Below, one piece after another: positions 21,228 through 31,915 of a stretch of DNA of 64,000 nucleotides. The notes under the pieces were generated by a model. That model did no database searches. It was not told where the DNA came from and saw only the letters and a list, made by a program, of their open reading frames with translations. Made by a program: the position numbers and the translations under genes. Positions within the stretch are counted from its first letter, which is position 1. Each line of letters opens with the position of its first letter. Location of the stretch: NCBI RefSeq assembly GCF_026210795.1, contig NC_089452.1, positions 1,054,001 through 1,118,000 of the forward strand, given 5' to 3'. This DNA is from Rhizophagus irregularis. Its lineage: Eukaryota; Glomeromycota; Glomeromycetes; Glomerales; Glomeraceae.

Positions 21228-22514
21228 TCATTGAGCAGATTTTTCTTTTTTCGCTACTACTGTAGGCGTTTTTTCTGATCCGCTCTCTTCATCAGTACCA
21301 TCACTACTAACAATCCCCCTACTCAATTCTTCTTGATTTCCTCGCTTATGTCCAACTTTTTCGTCTACCAAAATTTTTTCTTTTTTAATTTCAGGCGGTA
21401 AACGTGATGAACAAGCTTGATTAACCTTATTGTACAAATCTACCTCCTCTTGAGAAACTGGCACCTCACCAGTTGTACTTTTCTTTCTCACATCCATAAT
21501 CACATCTATCACCTCGTCCTCAGTCACGTGACCTTTCATAGTTTCACTTTTTCCTAAGCTACGAGATGAAAATGCACCCTTTCTATACCTATTCACTAAA
21601 TCTACCACTTCTTCCTCATTCACACTTGGCGTAACCTTTGGCGATTTTGACTTCTGTTCATTAATCAACTTTTCGGCATTAGCTTTTTGTATTTCTTTGA
21701 ACAAAACTTCTGTTTGTCTATCTTTATTTACACTGCTAACACTAAAGTCGATATTATCTATCCTCAAACCCATCATACTAGCTATTTCTCTTGCCGTCTT
21801 ACTTACATTTTCTTTAAACATTTCTTTTTCCTTCAGCTGATCTTCAATAGCCTTCTCCACAATCTCCATCACCTCTTTTTCCGTGTACTTAAGCTCTGAA
21901 CTGTTCTCCTTATGGCTACTAATACCCAATGACTCTTTACTATCATCGTTATTGTTCACAAGACGTGAATTATCATTCCTACTGGAAATAAACGTGTTAA
22001 AATTTTTTTTCTTTTGAGGAACAATCCAGGCGTCCTGCAAGCCCATACTCAAACTATCTACCACTGCTTTCTCTAATCTATCCAAATTCGCAAAATATGC
22101 ATATATATATCTCTTTCCTTTAATAAAAATAACCTTAGCATAAAACCATCCTCCTTGTTCCTTATACTTTTCTAAAATATCTGCCTCCGATAAATTTCTC
22201 CAGTCTTCTTTAATCTCTTTATAGGCCACAAACTTAAACCTATCTCTAATTTCTGATAATTTCATAGAAGCTGGGAACCATTGGAACCAATAAACTTTAT
22301 CCTCCATCTTCATATTTATACTATATCTATTTCTCCATTCTGCTTTTTCTTGATCCAGCTTCAAATGGATAGTCAACTTAACCGATTTATACTTGAACTG
22401 ATTCTTGATAGAAATCTTTTTAACCAGTCCCAAGTTTTTGAAAATCTTAATAATTTGATCCTCTTTCCATCGTGCCGGAATGTCATACACAAGTATCTCA
22501 ATAATTGGTGTCAC
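21228..22514 (-). CDS. RNA-recognition-motif-like ORF1-type protein, probably a retroelement remnant
   Basis: The open frame has 428 residues but no ATG at its start; it opens at a GTG. The N-terminus resembles an RNA-recognition fold (IEILVYDIPARWKEDQIIKI as first strand and helix, then KYKSVKLTIHL and a second, WFQWFPASMKL-containing module). The middle and C-terminus are charged and coiled-coil-like with recurring VxEEEVxDLV and TEDEVIDVIM motifs, ending in a Lys/Glu/Ser tail. Upstream in another frame (22,515-22,680), about 55 codons (EVETTRSELKKVKSGAKNF to LPIDKIEHHYIR) look like the real N-terminus, so one base is missing at the junction near 22,515. A T-rich run downstream (20,903-20,943) may be its poly(A). 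An ORF1/gag-like RNA-binding protein is my best reading; no reverse transcriptase is nearby. Confidence 0.55.
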   Translation of the reverse strand: MTPIIEILVYDIPARWKEDQIIKIFKNLGLVKKISIKNQFKYKSVKLTIHLKLDQEKAEWRNRYSINMKMEDKVYWFQWFPASMKLSEIRDRFKFVAYKEIKEDWRNLSEADILEKYKEQGGWFYAKVIFIKGKRYIYAYFANLDRLEKAVVDSLSMGLQDAWIVPQKKKNFNTFISSRNDNSRLVNNNDDSKESLGISSHKENSSELKYTEKEVMEIVEKAIEDQLKEKEMFKENVSKTAREIASMMGLRIDNIDFSVSSVNKDRQTEVLFKEIQKANAEKLINEQKSKSPKVTPSVNEEEVVDLVNRYRKGAFSSRSLGKSETMKGHVTEDEVIDVIMDVRKKSTTGEVPVSQEEVDLYNKVNQACSSRLPPEIKKEKILVDEKVGHKRGNQEELSRGIVSSDGTDEESGSEKTPTVVAKKEKSAQ

Positions 22515-22734
22515 CTGATATAATGATGTTCAATCTTATCGATCGGCAGTTGATCAACCTGAATTTCGGTCACACTTTTTTGTCGGTTTGCACCTTTTCT
22601 TTTATTGAAATTTTTGGCGCCTGACTTGACCTTTTTAAGCTCTGACCTCGTTGTTTCAACCTCTTGAGATATATTTATTTTTTTTATCCGATCAAAAAAA
22701 TAATATTAAGAAAGTTTATTTATTTTACTTTTCT

Positions 22735-22985
22735 TCTTCATAACTTTAGGATTACTAGTATCCACCCGTTTATTACCTTCATTATTTAACCACCTTTTCC
22801 GGCTCTTCTACTTTCATCTTTTGGTAGGCGTAAAGAACAAATTCTATTAACATCATGATATTTCTCCCATTCCTCATTTGCTGAGATTCTTACACCTACT
22901 GCTCCTGGAATCGATTCCAGGTAATACAAGTTCTCCCGGTTTAATCTTGTCTTCTAACGCGATTTTTTTTCGCCAGTTCCTGTTA
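22735..22985 (-). pseudogene. Decayed C-terminal coding fragment (copy B)
   Basis: This is the counterpart of 17,945-18,195. The same KIKPGELVLPGIDSRS segment is present, but here the AAAAAAAA run near 22,965, a run after SAN and extra bases in the tail break the frame at different points. Confidence 0.45.
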
Positions 22986-23274
22986 TTTTAAGGCAGTGCT
23001 ATACAGTATTATATCAAATACTAAAAAAAATAATGATGTGAATTACATATAATAAATTTATGATATTAAATATATTGTATTGCGAAAGATGAATCTGGAG
23101 GAAAATTAGTGACAATCATTAAATAATATAAATGGTTGATAAAATTTATTCAAGTTATAAAGTATGAGGAAGGAATAATTATTATCAAGTGCTAAACCAA
23201 TAGATCAACACTACAGTAAATATTACTTAAAATTAAATTCTGTAAGACGCTATTAGAAGATATGGTGATACCAG

Positions 23275-23454
23275 CCCTGTAAAAAAGTCAATCCGTTTAT
23301 TCCATCTCATTTCCGTAAAAAGCTCATATTTCCAGAATTAATAACCTTATATCACGGAATTTATCGAATTATTTACATTTTCCGTGAATGGATCCGTGAA
23401 AGGCTCATTTTTACGGAGTTTGTACAGAAATAACGGATAAAATTTTTTATAGGG
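23275..23454. mobile_element. 180-base MITE inserted in copy B
   Basis: The left end CCCTGTAAAAAAGTCAATCC and the right end (complement CCCTATAAAAAATTTTATCC) form a roughly 27-base inverted repeat. CAG flanks both sides. The sister copy A has the empty site: GATACTAGTATGA there corresponds to GATACCAG, element, CAGTATGA here. So the element inserted after the duplication, with a 3-base target duplication. The termini match those of the 1.5-kb element at 2,564. The interior repeats TTCCGT and TCCGTGAA. Confidence 0.8.
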
Positions 23455-24087
23455 CAGTATGAATAAATTTGTAGAATGTACAAAAATCAAAGAATCAAAT
23501 TTGTGGAATATCATGCATGATTTTCAAGATTTTCACGGCACAGCCATGAAAATCAATGATATCCACAGTTCTCCGTGAAATAACTATTATCTTTTATTTT
23601 AACTATTAATTTTCTGAAAAAAATTATTTAAATATACAAATTATTAAAGAAAAAAGAAAAAAAATATTAAAATTTTTGATCCAATTTTACCTGGATTTTC
23701 CTGGTGGCTTCTTTTTCCATTAGGTGATATAAAAATTGGTATTACAAAAAAAAAAGGATAATGATAAACCATTACCTATATAAAGCGTGTGCTGCCTAAA
23801 ATGAATGTAATGGATAAATATTTAAATTTTATTTTTTTTAAAGTAATATGTTATTAATACAAATATTTTTTAGATTTTCATTATTTTCAAGTTAATTAAT
23901 TAGAAAGATTATGGATAAGAAATTCAATGTCGTAATACAAGATCGGCATTTTTATTGATCTACACTTCCAATTTTCTTTTCAGATGATTTATTTTAATTA
24001 GTATTACAATCGATGATCTGAATTTTGCTGATATATAAATATAACCACAGTTCCCTCTAATTCCATTATACAAACAATTTATCAATC

Positions 24088-24737
24088 ATGAAATGTATCG
24101 TGTTTATTATTGTATTTCTTAATACGTTCTCCAATACCTTTGCTTGGGTTTTAATTATGATTGCACAGGTAAGCTATCTAAGAACGATTTTTACTCTTGC
24201 ACAAGATAGCGTGATGTTAACAAACCATCTATTTTTTTTTTTTACTTTAATACTATTTCATCGTAATAAAAGATATTAGCATTTTGGACACTAAATTTAC
24301 GTCAGATAATAAGGTTTCAGTAACCGTACATGGCCCACAAAGAGTTTCAAATCCTGGTCATGTCCCTTGTTGTTTGCAACAGGGGCCAATGATCATTGGT
24401 AATTATATATTTTACAAAGGTAACCCAGAATACCTGATTGCTACTATTTGGGAAGGCCGTAAATGGGTAAATGGTTACTCTGAGGATAATTCCGTAGATC
24501 CAAATGTATGATTGCAATTATGAGTCACAAACGGTTTGTGACGAAGTTTATGAAGGAGCAATTGATTACACGCGTGTTGACAATTTTGAACCTTTCTTGT
24601 TTCCCGATCCAGGAGAGAGAGTCACACTGTTAATGGATGTATATGTTCATTGTGAATTTGACTCTAGTTATAAAGGGAGAACGTTTTGCCATCAGGGATG
24701 CACAATAAATCATACCACAAATTATAATTATCCGTAA
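24088..24737 (+). pseudogene. Broken paralogue (copy B) of the secreted cysteine-rich protein
   Basis: Exon 1 (from 24,088) keeps MKCIVFIIVFLNTFSNTFAW but has lost one G of the run after the Trp codon, so the frame shifts before the splice donor. Exon 2 (from about 24,314) matches copy A closely (VTVHGPQRVSNPGHVPCC) until VDPN. There a 4-base insertion GTAT at about 24,506 stops the frame; the remainder (YDCNYESQTVCDEVYEG onward) is readable in another frame to 24,737. The C-terminus also differs. Two independent frame-breaking indels make this a pseudogene unless the sequence is in error. Copy A at 19,291 is intact. Confidence 0.75.
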
Positions 24738-25390
24738 AAATAAATGGATTCTTTTATTTTTTGTAATTTGTCTTATGTTATAAAATTCCTTTTAATTATT
24801 TTATTTATTTATTAATAATTTTTATTATGATAAATATTTTTTTTTCTTTTAACAAATTTTGTTCATATCAGATGATAACATTAATAGAAAGATAAACGGG
24901 GTAAATTTTGCTCTTATTAGCTGTTAGTATTTTATAATATATTATATTTTCATGTTACATTATATCTACATATGACATAAAAGTACGTAAAAGTACTTAT
25001 TTTCAAATAAAAATTTTTTCAAAATTAATTTATCGCAATGCGTAACACCTTTCTATGTTCTATTCATAAAAACTTAATTAAATTAGGATCGATAAAAAAA
25101 CTTTTTTTTTCTTTAATATGCTAATAGTAATTTTCTAGGGAATGTTAATCATAGGTCACTGCCGAATACTGCCCTTGTGATAATAACGATAAAAGTTTCA
25201 TAAAGATAATTTGATTAATGATGGGCAAAATACATGGACCCTATACACGGGTTCCGCCCAAAATCCCGATGAATATATCACGTGACAAATATATGTTATT
25301 AGTCACATTCTTGTACTGCGTAACATTGGAATTTTAAAGTTTCGAGATTTTGTACCAGAATTCGCGCATGATTCGGATAATATTTTTTGT

Positions 25391-27544
25391 TACGAAATAC
25401 ATTTTATTTCTGATTGGCACCAATTACAAATAATGTACTAGTTATACTTTTGTAGTAAAAATTAACTATTGATTAAACTATAATAGATGGGTTTGAAAAT
25501 TTGTGTAATTCAGAAAGGTTTGCATTTGAAAAATGAAAAAAGTTTACTTTTAATTTATCTATCAATATTATCCTTTCAAAGTGTAGTAGTAATATGGCTT
25601 TTTACTCATTTTTAAAATTTTTTTAAAATGGAATAATAAAGAAAAATCAAGCAAAAGAAAATAGGACTTAATAATAAAATATGTTATATTTATATTCATT
25701 GATGAGAATTTGATAATTTTGTAAATGGTATATGATATATACATTTTTAATAGAGCCTTCTGAGCAGATGGATATAGGAGGTAATGAACAATTTCTTCTT
25801 GTACTGATAAATAAATTAAGCCAGAATTCGAGCTGGCTTGATTAATACATGTGCAAATATCATTTTTGCTTACTGGTTTCAGAGCTCGCGAGCCGGCTCA
25901 TAGTTGAACGAGCCGAGCTCAATTGATTGCGAGTCACGGCTCGGCTCCCTGGCTCGAAAGCTGGCTTGAGCTAGCACGGCTCAATCGGCTCATGCGGAGC
26001 ACTAATATTTACCTAATTATAATATTTTTTAGTTTTATGGCTTAATTTTTTTATAATATAATACCTTATAATAAAATTTACATTTATTTAGTTAAGATTC
26101 TGTTACCATTCTGTTTCTAGTGATAAGAAATGTTTCTTTCCCTACCTATTTAGTAAAATTTAAAATTTACTAAATACAGTAACTATGTTACAATCAAAGT
26201 CATTAAAATCCGTCGTTTTAATTCATATGTTTATCAATACTTTACGACGCCTATATTTCATGAGTTGTAGACATGAATATCTAATAATTTGATCTATTAC
26301 AATACCACATTTTTTCAATGTTTAATTTAAAAGTTTATAAATGAATTGATTTTGTGATAGATTGTCCATTCTTTTTTTTACAAATGAATATTAACAATGT
26401 TTATACAGTGTGATAAAATAATTTTTCCATATATGTCAAAATTACACATCACCTAACTGGCTTAAAATCATCAGTTTATAAGTGTCCGGTTTTGAATGAT
26501 CTGAATTTTTTTTCTGTTACAAATTATAAAAACCTTAATAGTTTTGTTTAATAAACAGAATAATCCAATAAACGGCATAATAAATTACCTGACAGATGAT
26601 TTTTAGAAAGTTTTGTCATGCTCGAAATTTTTATGTGAGCAAATTTCAATTTATTATTTTTAAAAAAGTATTGACGCAATTAGCATTCGATTAAACCAAG
26701 GAAAACTAAGATATATTTACATGAGCTTTTACATTATAAAATGACAGCGACATAATAATATAAAAACCTAAGATTTTGTTAATAATAATACTAAAAAGTA
26801 ATACGCAGTACAAGCAATACGCAGTACGCACATTACGCACAACATTACGCAAACTTAATACAAGCCCCCTAAAATTTCAGGGTATAATTATTTATTGATC
26901 AATTAAAAAGTCAATAACCAATTGATCTACATAGCGGGACAATGGATAGATGTGATTGGCTAAGTACGTAATGTAAGGTAGCTAAAGCATATAACATTAT
27001 TTTTTTTATACTTTACGTTACTGTCAACTTTTTCATTTCACTAGTTCAGTTTCTAAAGTTAATTATTTAAGAGTATATTTCCAATATATAGAGGGTATTG
27101 ATCACATATCACTTCAAGAGATACTTTCAAAATTCTATAAATTAAAAATATTAATAAAAGACACTATTCATGATGACATTCCTTGTCACATTTTTTACAT
27201 AGATTTATATTTCCATTATATATACTAAACATCATAAATAATTTTTTTTTTAAATTTTGAAACAAACAAATAAAAAAGTCAATCACGTGACTCCGACAAT
27301 GATCACTGCCCTCCTTATATATTTGATACAAGAAATAATTATGCAATTGTATGTTACATAATTTAAATTAATAATTTTGCTATGTATCACCGAGTAACGT
27401 AAGACGTTACGTACCTTATATTATAATGAGTAACACAAGAAAAATATGTGACTTTAAGTTACTCACTTAGTCAATCACTTTCTATATACTCTGATCTACA
27501 TATTTAACCCTGTGGTACATCATGATATCATCAATTACGTGGCG
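25391..27544. other. Intergenic with a G+C-rich GAGCCG island
   Basis: No gene is supported. At 25,868-26,000 there is an unusual G+C-rich island built of GAGCC/GGCTC repeats. At 26,795-26,860 a cluster of five or six TACGCA/TTACGCA motifs occurs. The rest is A+T-rich. Confidence 0.4.
25868..26000. repeat. GAGCC/GGCTC palindromic island
   Basis: Within about 130 bases the pentamer GGCTC or GAGCC occurs roughly ten times, including the palindrome GAGCCGGCTC and pairs such as GAGCCGAGCTC. AGCTGGCTTGA also recurs at about 25,833 and 25,964. Such G+C content is foreign to the surrounding DNA (below 25% G+C). Confidence 0.5.
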
Positions 27545-27585
27545 TGCAACGCAAATGAATATTTAAGCTGTTTTTGGCGAAAAAA
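27545..27585 (+). promoter_or_regulatory. Shared promoter block of F-box gene 2
   Basis: TGCAACGCAAATGAATATTTAA followed by TTTTTGGCGAAAA lies 76 bases before the ATG. It is nearly identical to the block at 40,911, and the order of motifs matches 5,771. Confidence 0.5.
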
Positions 27586-27620
27586 ATCTTTTTCTTTGTT
27601 TTTTTTTTAAAAAAAAAAAA

Positions 27621-29036
27621 ATGTCCAATCTAAATAGTGATGTTCTTTATTTGATATTCGAAGAAATACAGGATGATAAAAATACACTTTATTCATGTCT
27701 TTTAGTTAACAAACCTTGGTGTGAAACAACTGTTCCAATTTTATGGAAGAATCCTTGGAAAAATTTAAAAGAGAAGAATGAAAAGTTATTATCAAAAGTA
27801 ATAATATCACATTTATCAAATGTATCAAGAAACAAAATAAGGGAATATAAGTTATTGACCAATTTTTATAAAAAGCTTTCATTTAATTATATTCGTTATT
27901 GTAGACATTTAAATTTAGATATAGTTCAAAGAATAATCATTAATAATAATGATATCTATGAAAAAGATAAAAATTTAAATGTTCAAAACGAAGTATTAAA
28001 TCTTTTAATTAATGAAAATATGAAATATACTCATCTTTATATATACCAAAATTTCGACAGTCAAATACATCTTACTCATGAGGCTAAACGCTGCTTTTCC
28101 GAAATTGAATTCCTTAGTTGCAGTACTGGTATAAAGGATAATATTATATCTATATTAACAGAAACATGTAAATCAATTAAGAAATTAGAACTTTTTATTA
28201 AGTTAGTGGATAATAATTATGGAATTGTTAAATTTATCGAAGCTCAAACAAAGTTATTTGATGTTGGTTTAATTCGTACTTTCTATTATGATGGAACATT
28301 TTACGAAATCCTTGAGAATTCATTAATTAAACATGCAAGTACCATACAATATTTTAAGATTACAAGACGACCCTCAACAAATATTCTTTCATCTTTTATA
28401 AATTTAAAGGAATTAGAATTGACTTGTGCTGCACAATGTGTCGCTTCATTGAATTACTTAGAAAATTTATCTTTTCCTTTTTTGCAAGTTTTAAAATCTA
28501 ATAATATTCCAATTGAAGCTTTAACAAGCTTAATAATGAATACAAAAGGATTTCTTGTTGAAATTAAATTAGATTATATAAGAAATGATAGACATGATGA
28601 AATTAGCAATAAAAAACTTATTCAAGTTATTTATCAAAATTGTCCAAATATTAAGTATCTAAAACTAATAATTAGTAATTGTGGCATTTTAGAATTTGAA
28701 ACATTATTAATTAGTTGTAAGTATTTAAAAGTATTATATCTCATTATTGATGATAATCAATTTGATTGGAATAAGTTATTTGAAATATTATCAAAGTCAT
28801 CATCAACTAGTTTGTTTAAATTTAAATTATATTCTGATAGCTTACCTAAATTAGAATCCTTTAAGTTATTTTTTGATAATTGGAAGGGAAGACATCCTAT
28901 GTTTTTACAAATCTTTTCCGATCCAGTAAGTATTGACTCAAGGATGATAGAAAGATATAAAGAAGAAGGTATAATTAAAAAATTTGACTGTATGCATTGG
29001 CGGAGAAAAAGAAATGAAGGTTTCGATTGGACTTAA
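27621..29036 (+). CDS. F-box / leucine-rich-repeat-like protein 2
   Basis: A single exon of 471 residues. The F-box spans about residues 3-45 (LNSDVLYLIFEEIQDDKNTL, CLLVNKPWCETTVPILWKNPW), and irregular leucine-rich repeats follow to about 400. The C-terminal module is LFFDNWKGRHPMFLQIF, then MIERYKEEGIIKKFD. It is the closest relative of the 5,855 gene: shared KAKRCFSEIEFLSC-type and YGIVKFIEAQ segments occur at the same spacing. The start follows twelve A residues after a T run, as in its paralogues. Likely a substrate receptor of an SCF ubiquitin ligase; the target is unknown. Confidence 0.9.
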   Translation: MSNLNSDVLYLIFEEIQDDKNTLYSCLLVNKPWCETTVPILWKNPWKNLKEKNEKLLSKVIISHLSNVSRNKIREYKLLTNFYKKLSFNYIRYCRHLNLDIVQRIIINNNDIYEKDKNLNVQNEVLNLLINENMKYTHLYIYQNFDSQIHLTHEAKRCFSEIEFLSCSTGIKDNIISILTETCKSIKKLELFIKLVDNNYGIVKFIEAQTKLFDVGLIRTFYYDGTFYEILENSLIKHASTIQYFKITRRPSTNILSSFINLKELELTCAAQCVASLNYLENLSFPFLQVLKSNNIPIEALTSLIMNTKGFLVEIKLDYIRNDRHDEISNKKLIQVIYQNCPNIKYLKLIISNCGILEFETLLISCKYLKVLYLIIDDNQFDWNKLFEILSKSSSTSLFKFKLYSDSLPKLESFKLFFDNWKGRHPMFLQIFSDPVSIDSRMIERYKEEGIIKKFDCMHWRRKRNEGFDWT

Positions 29037-31600
29037 TAAGTAAAATTATTTTAAAATATTCATTTGTTAAGTAATCTTCTTTTTTGATATATAAATTATG
29101 GGATGCTCTGATAGGATCGTATGGTGAATGGTATAATTGTTGTATTTTAGAGTAAATGTAATAAATTCTATATTTTTTTATAATAAAATTTTATTCTTTT
29201 ATTTAAGAAATTTTTACCGTTTAATTTGAAGCTGTATTTGAGATTTATGTGTCTCCTAATTTTATTGATTAGTATAAGATTTATTAAAATAAACCATATT
29301 TAAATTTTGAATCAATAAATCATGATTTAAAAATTATATGTTATTGTTATAGGCTTATATATTTACTATTCTATAATACTATGTTGTATTTCTCTTAAAA
29401 GAAAAAAATATGCTCATATTTACAAAATTTCAATGGAAATTTGTGAAGTATTTTCACTTTAATAATGGTATTATTTAATACAAGGTTATTTTGTAAGGAG
29501 AGACGGAATAAATAATAATATAATAGATAATTCTTTACCCAGTTGTCAAATATTTGATAAACATTTCTAATATTGTTTAGTTTAATTTTTTGTCATAAAA
29601 TATACCAAGAAAAATGCTCATACTTCGTATCTCGTGAAATATTTCTTTAATAAAAAAATTAATTTAAAAATCAGGAAATTTTCTATAAATGTTTTGCGCG
29701 TATTAGTGTATAATGTATTATAAAAAAAATTTATGAAAATTTTCTAAGATAAAAGTGTTACGCGCGTATAAATGTATATTTATAAAAAAAAATTTATGAA
29801 AATTTTTTCTGAGTGTTATGGTTGTTATGAATTTTACGCGTGTATACAGTACATCGTGAAAAGTCTTGTCCAATGGATTTCGGTGGCTGATTAAACCAAT
29901 CATATTAAGGAGGGTCTAGGATAAGGACGCTCGAAAATAAATAGCAGAGCCGTCGAAATCACATGAACCGTTAATATCACATGATTCCGATTGTGGCATA
30001 CAAACAGAATATCCACAACGATTCCCATCAGTCCATTAATGATAAATGTATTTTCCATAGATAATTACGTAATAAACAAGTTCAAACTCGCAGTAAAGTT
30101 TGAATACACTATACACTAAATATCCCAATTTACATACGAATTTTTATTAATAAATACATTATTATCCATAAATACACTCTATACACTGTTTTTTTAATTA
30201 AATAAATTCATTAAATTATAAATTAATTAAAAAATAAATAAAAAGAAGGAATAACTATTTGTTTCCGATACCCAACGAGCTATTCAGGGAATGGACTTTG
30301 ACCTTGTGTTCAAAATTTATTTTTCGCCTATATATATTCGTACAAATGAAAAAAAAAATGAAAATGAAAATAAAGGAGTATCGTAGATCACTGATACAAA
30401 CCTAAAGGGGAAAAGAACAAAAACAAAAACTGTTAAAGGAAAATAAATATTATTAAAAAAAAAACCAATCTTAAAAAGAACCGGAAGGAAGAGGAAATTT
30501 TTTTTAAAAAAATTCTGAGCTTAAAATAAAAGAAAAAAATCCGGTTTTTAAAAAACTGGAGAGTGAAAAAAAATAATTAATCTGGTTTTCAAACCCCGTA
30601 AAAAGAAAGAAAAAAAATTTCTCGGTCTGTTAAAGAAAACAACCAAAAAAAAAAAATTTTTAGTTAATAAGAAACAATGGATAAGTTCGGTTTAACCATG
30701 TCCTGAAATGATCGTTTGTTAGTCACACATGACCTCAGTAGCCAATCAAACTACATGGAATAGATCAGGCGCAGACAATTCAAGAGGGTAATAAATTTTT
30801 TGTTATATATACAGTATATATTAAAATTTTTTTTCAATTTGGAAATTTTGATCAAAATAATTATTTTCAAAATATGTAAACAATCTATAAATATTTTTCG
30901 TTAGTCATTACCATTAATATTTGACTTATTCAAAACGAAAAAAAACACATACCGAAGATGACACAACTCAAATCAAGAAAAAAAGTATTCAGAATATATT
31001 TTTTAAGAGTAATTTTCATAAATGAATTATAATTTAATATTTACAATTGTTGTAAAATTTATTTATTTATTATTTTGTAATAGTGAAATTAACATGAACT
31101 AGGAAAATGTTAACCGTGACAGATTTCTTGAATGGGTATCGTTTGATAATTTGTAAATATAAACTAGAAAATTTTGTTTTTCATGTAGTTCTTACTGCCC
31201 AGTTTCCTCTGTATAATAAAAATAGAAAAAATAAAATGATAATATAACATACATATTTCTAAAAGTGTTTTCTATTGTAAGCACATTTATAAGTTATTGT
31301 ATCAGATGATCTGTGCTCCTTAGAATACTCTTGTGATTGGCTATAATTAGTGATGCCGGATGACAGACGATACCGATTGGTTTTAACAAAACCAACATTT
31401 GTTGAAATAGTTTTTTTTAGCTTATTTTCATATCATGTTAGTAAGATTAGTTATATAATAATAATTTGCATTATCTAATGAAAATTTTCAATATTATCAA
31501 TTTTTTTTTAAAAAAAAAATTAATTTAGGAAATTTAAATAAATTTATTTAATCAATATTTGATCAAATTATAAACTAATATGATATTACTGTATAAAAAA
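29037..31600. other. Intergenic with tandem and A-rich repeats
   Basis: No gene is supported. The first 150 bases are the 3' flank of F-box gene 2. A tandem repeat sits at 29,695-29,845. At 30,420-30,665 an A-rich tract with AACCGG, CCGGTTTTT and CTGGTTTT islands mirrors the T-rich tracts elsewhere. The remainder is plain A+T-rich DNA. Confidence 0.4.
29695..29845. repeat. Tandem repeat of about 66 bases, 2.2 copies
   Basis: Each unit starts (A)CGCGCGTAT, passes through AATGTAT and TATAAAAAAAATTTATGAAA, and ends near AAAGTGTTA. Units begin at about 29,695 and 29,761; a third, partial start (TTTACGCGTGTAT) lies at about 29,834. Confidence 0.55.
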
Positions 31601-31737
31601 TTATTTAGCATCATTTCTTTCTAATAATTTTTCCAACTTAACTAATATTTCACAATGAGATTTTTCTAATGTTTCCAACTTACCTAATATTTCCAACTTA
31701 TCTGATTTCTCTGATTTCTCACAATAAGATTTTCCTA

Positions 31738-31915
31738 ATGTTTCCAACTTATCTAATTTCTCTAATTTCTCTTCTAATTTCTCTAACTTATCTAATTTCT
31801 CTAATTTCTCTTCTAATTTCTCTAACTTATCTAATTTCTCTAATTTCTCTTCTAATTTCTCTAACTTATCTAATTTCTCTAATTTCTCTTCTAATTTCTC
31901 TAACTTATCTAATTT
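31738..31915 (-). repeat. 39-base coding minisatellite (coiled coil)
   Basis: About four copies of a 39-base unit encode the 13-residue repeat LDKLEKLEEKLEK in the channel protein's tail. Copies are nearly identical at DNA level, so the array is recent. Repeat number would change the length of the coiled coil. Confidence 0.8.

Larger units (their letters stand above)
22688..25390. repeat. Segmental duplication, copy B
   Basis: Homologous to 17,908-20,860. It starts with the shared CCGATCAAAAAAATA and ends near GATTCGGATAA. It holds the decayed minus-strand fragment, a MITE insertion and a broken copy of the secreted protein gene. Confidence 0.8.

Noticed and set aside
24284-24737. Two short secreted-protein genes at 24,284 and 24,504
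   Set aside because: Alignment with copy A shows they are the halves of one exon split by a 4-base insertion.
26795-26860. TACGCA cluster as a CRISPR-like or telomere-like array
   Set aside because: Spacing is irregular, units are only six bases and the genome is eukaryotic; it is a short degenerate repeat.
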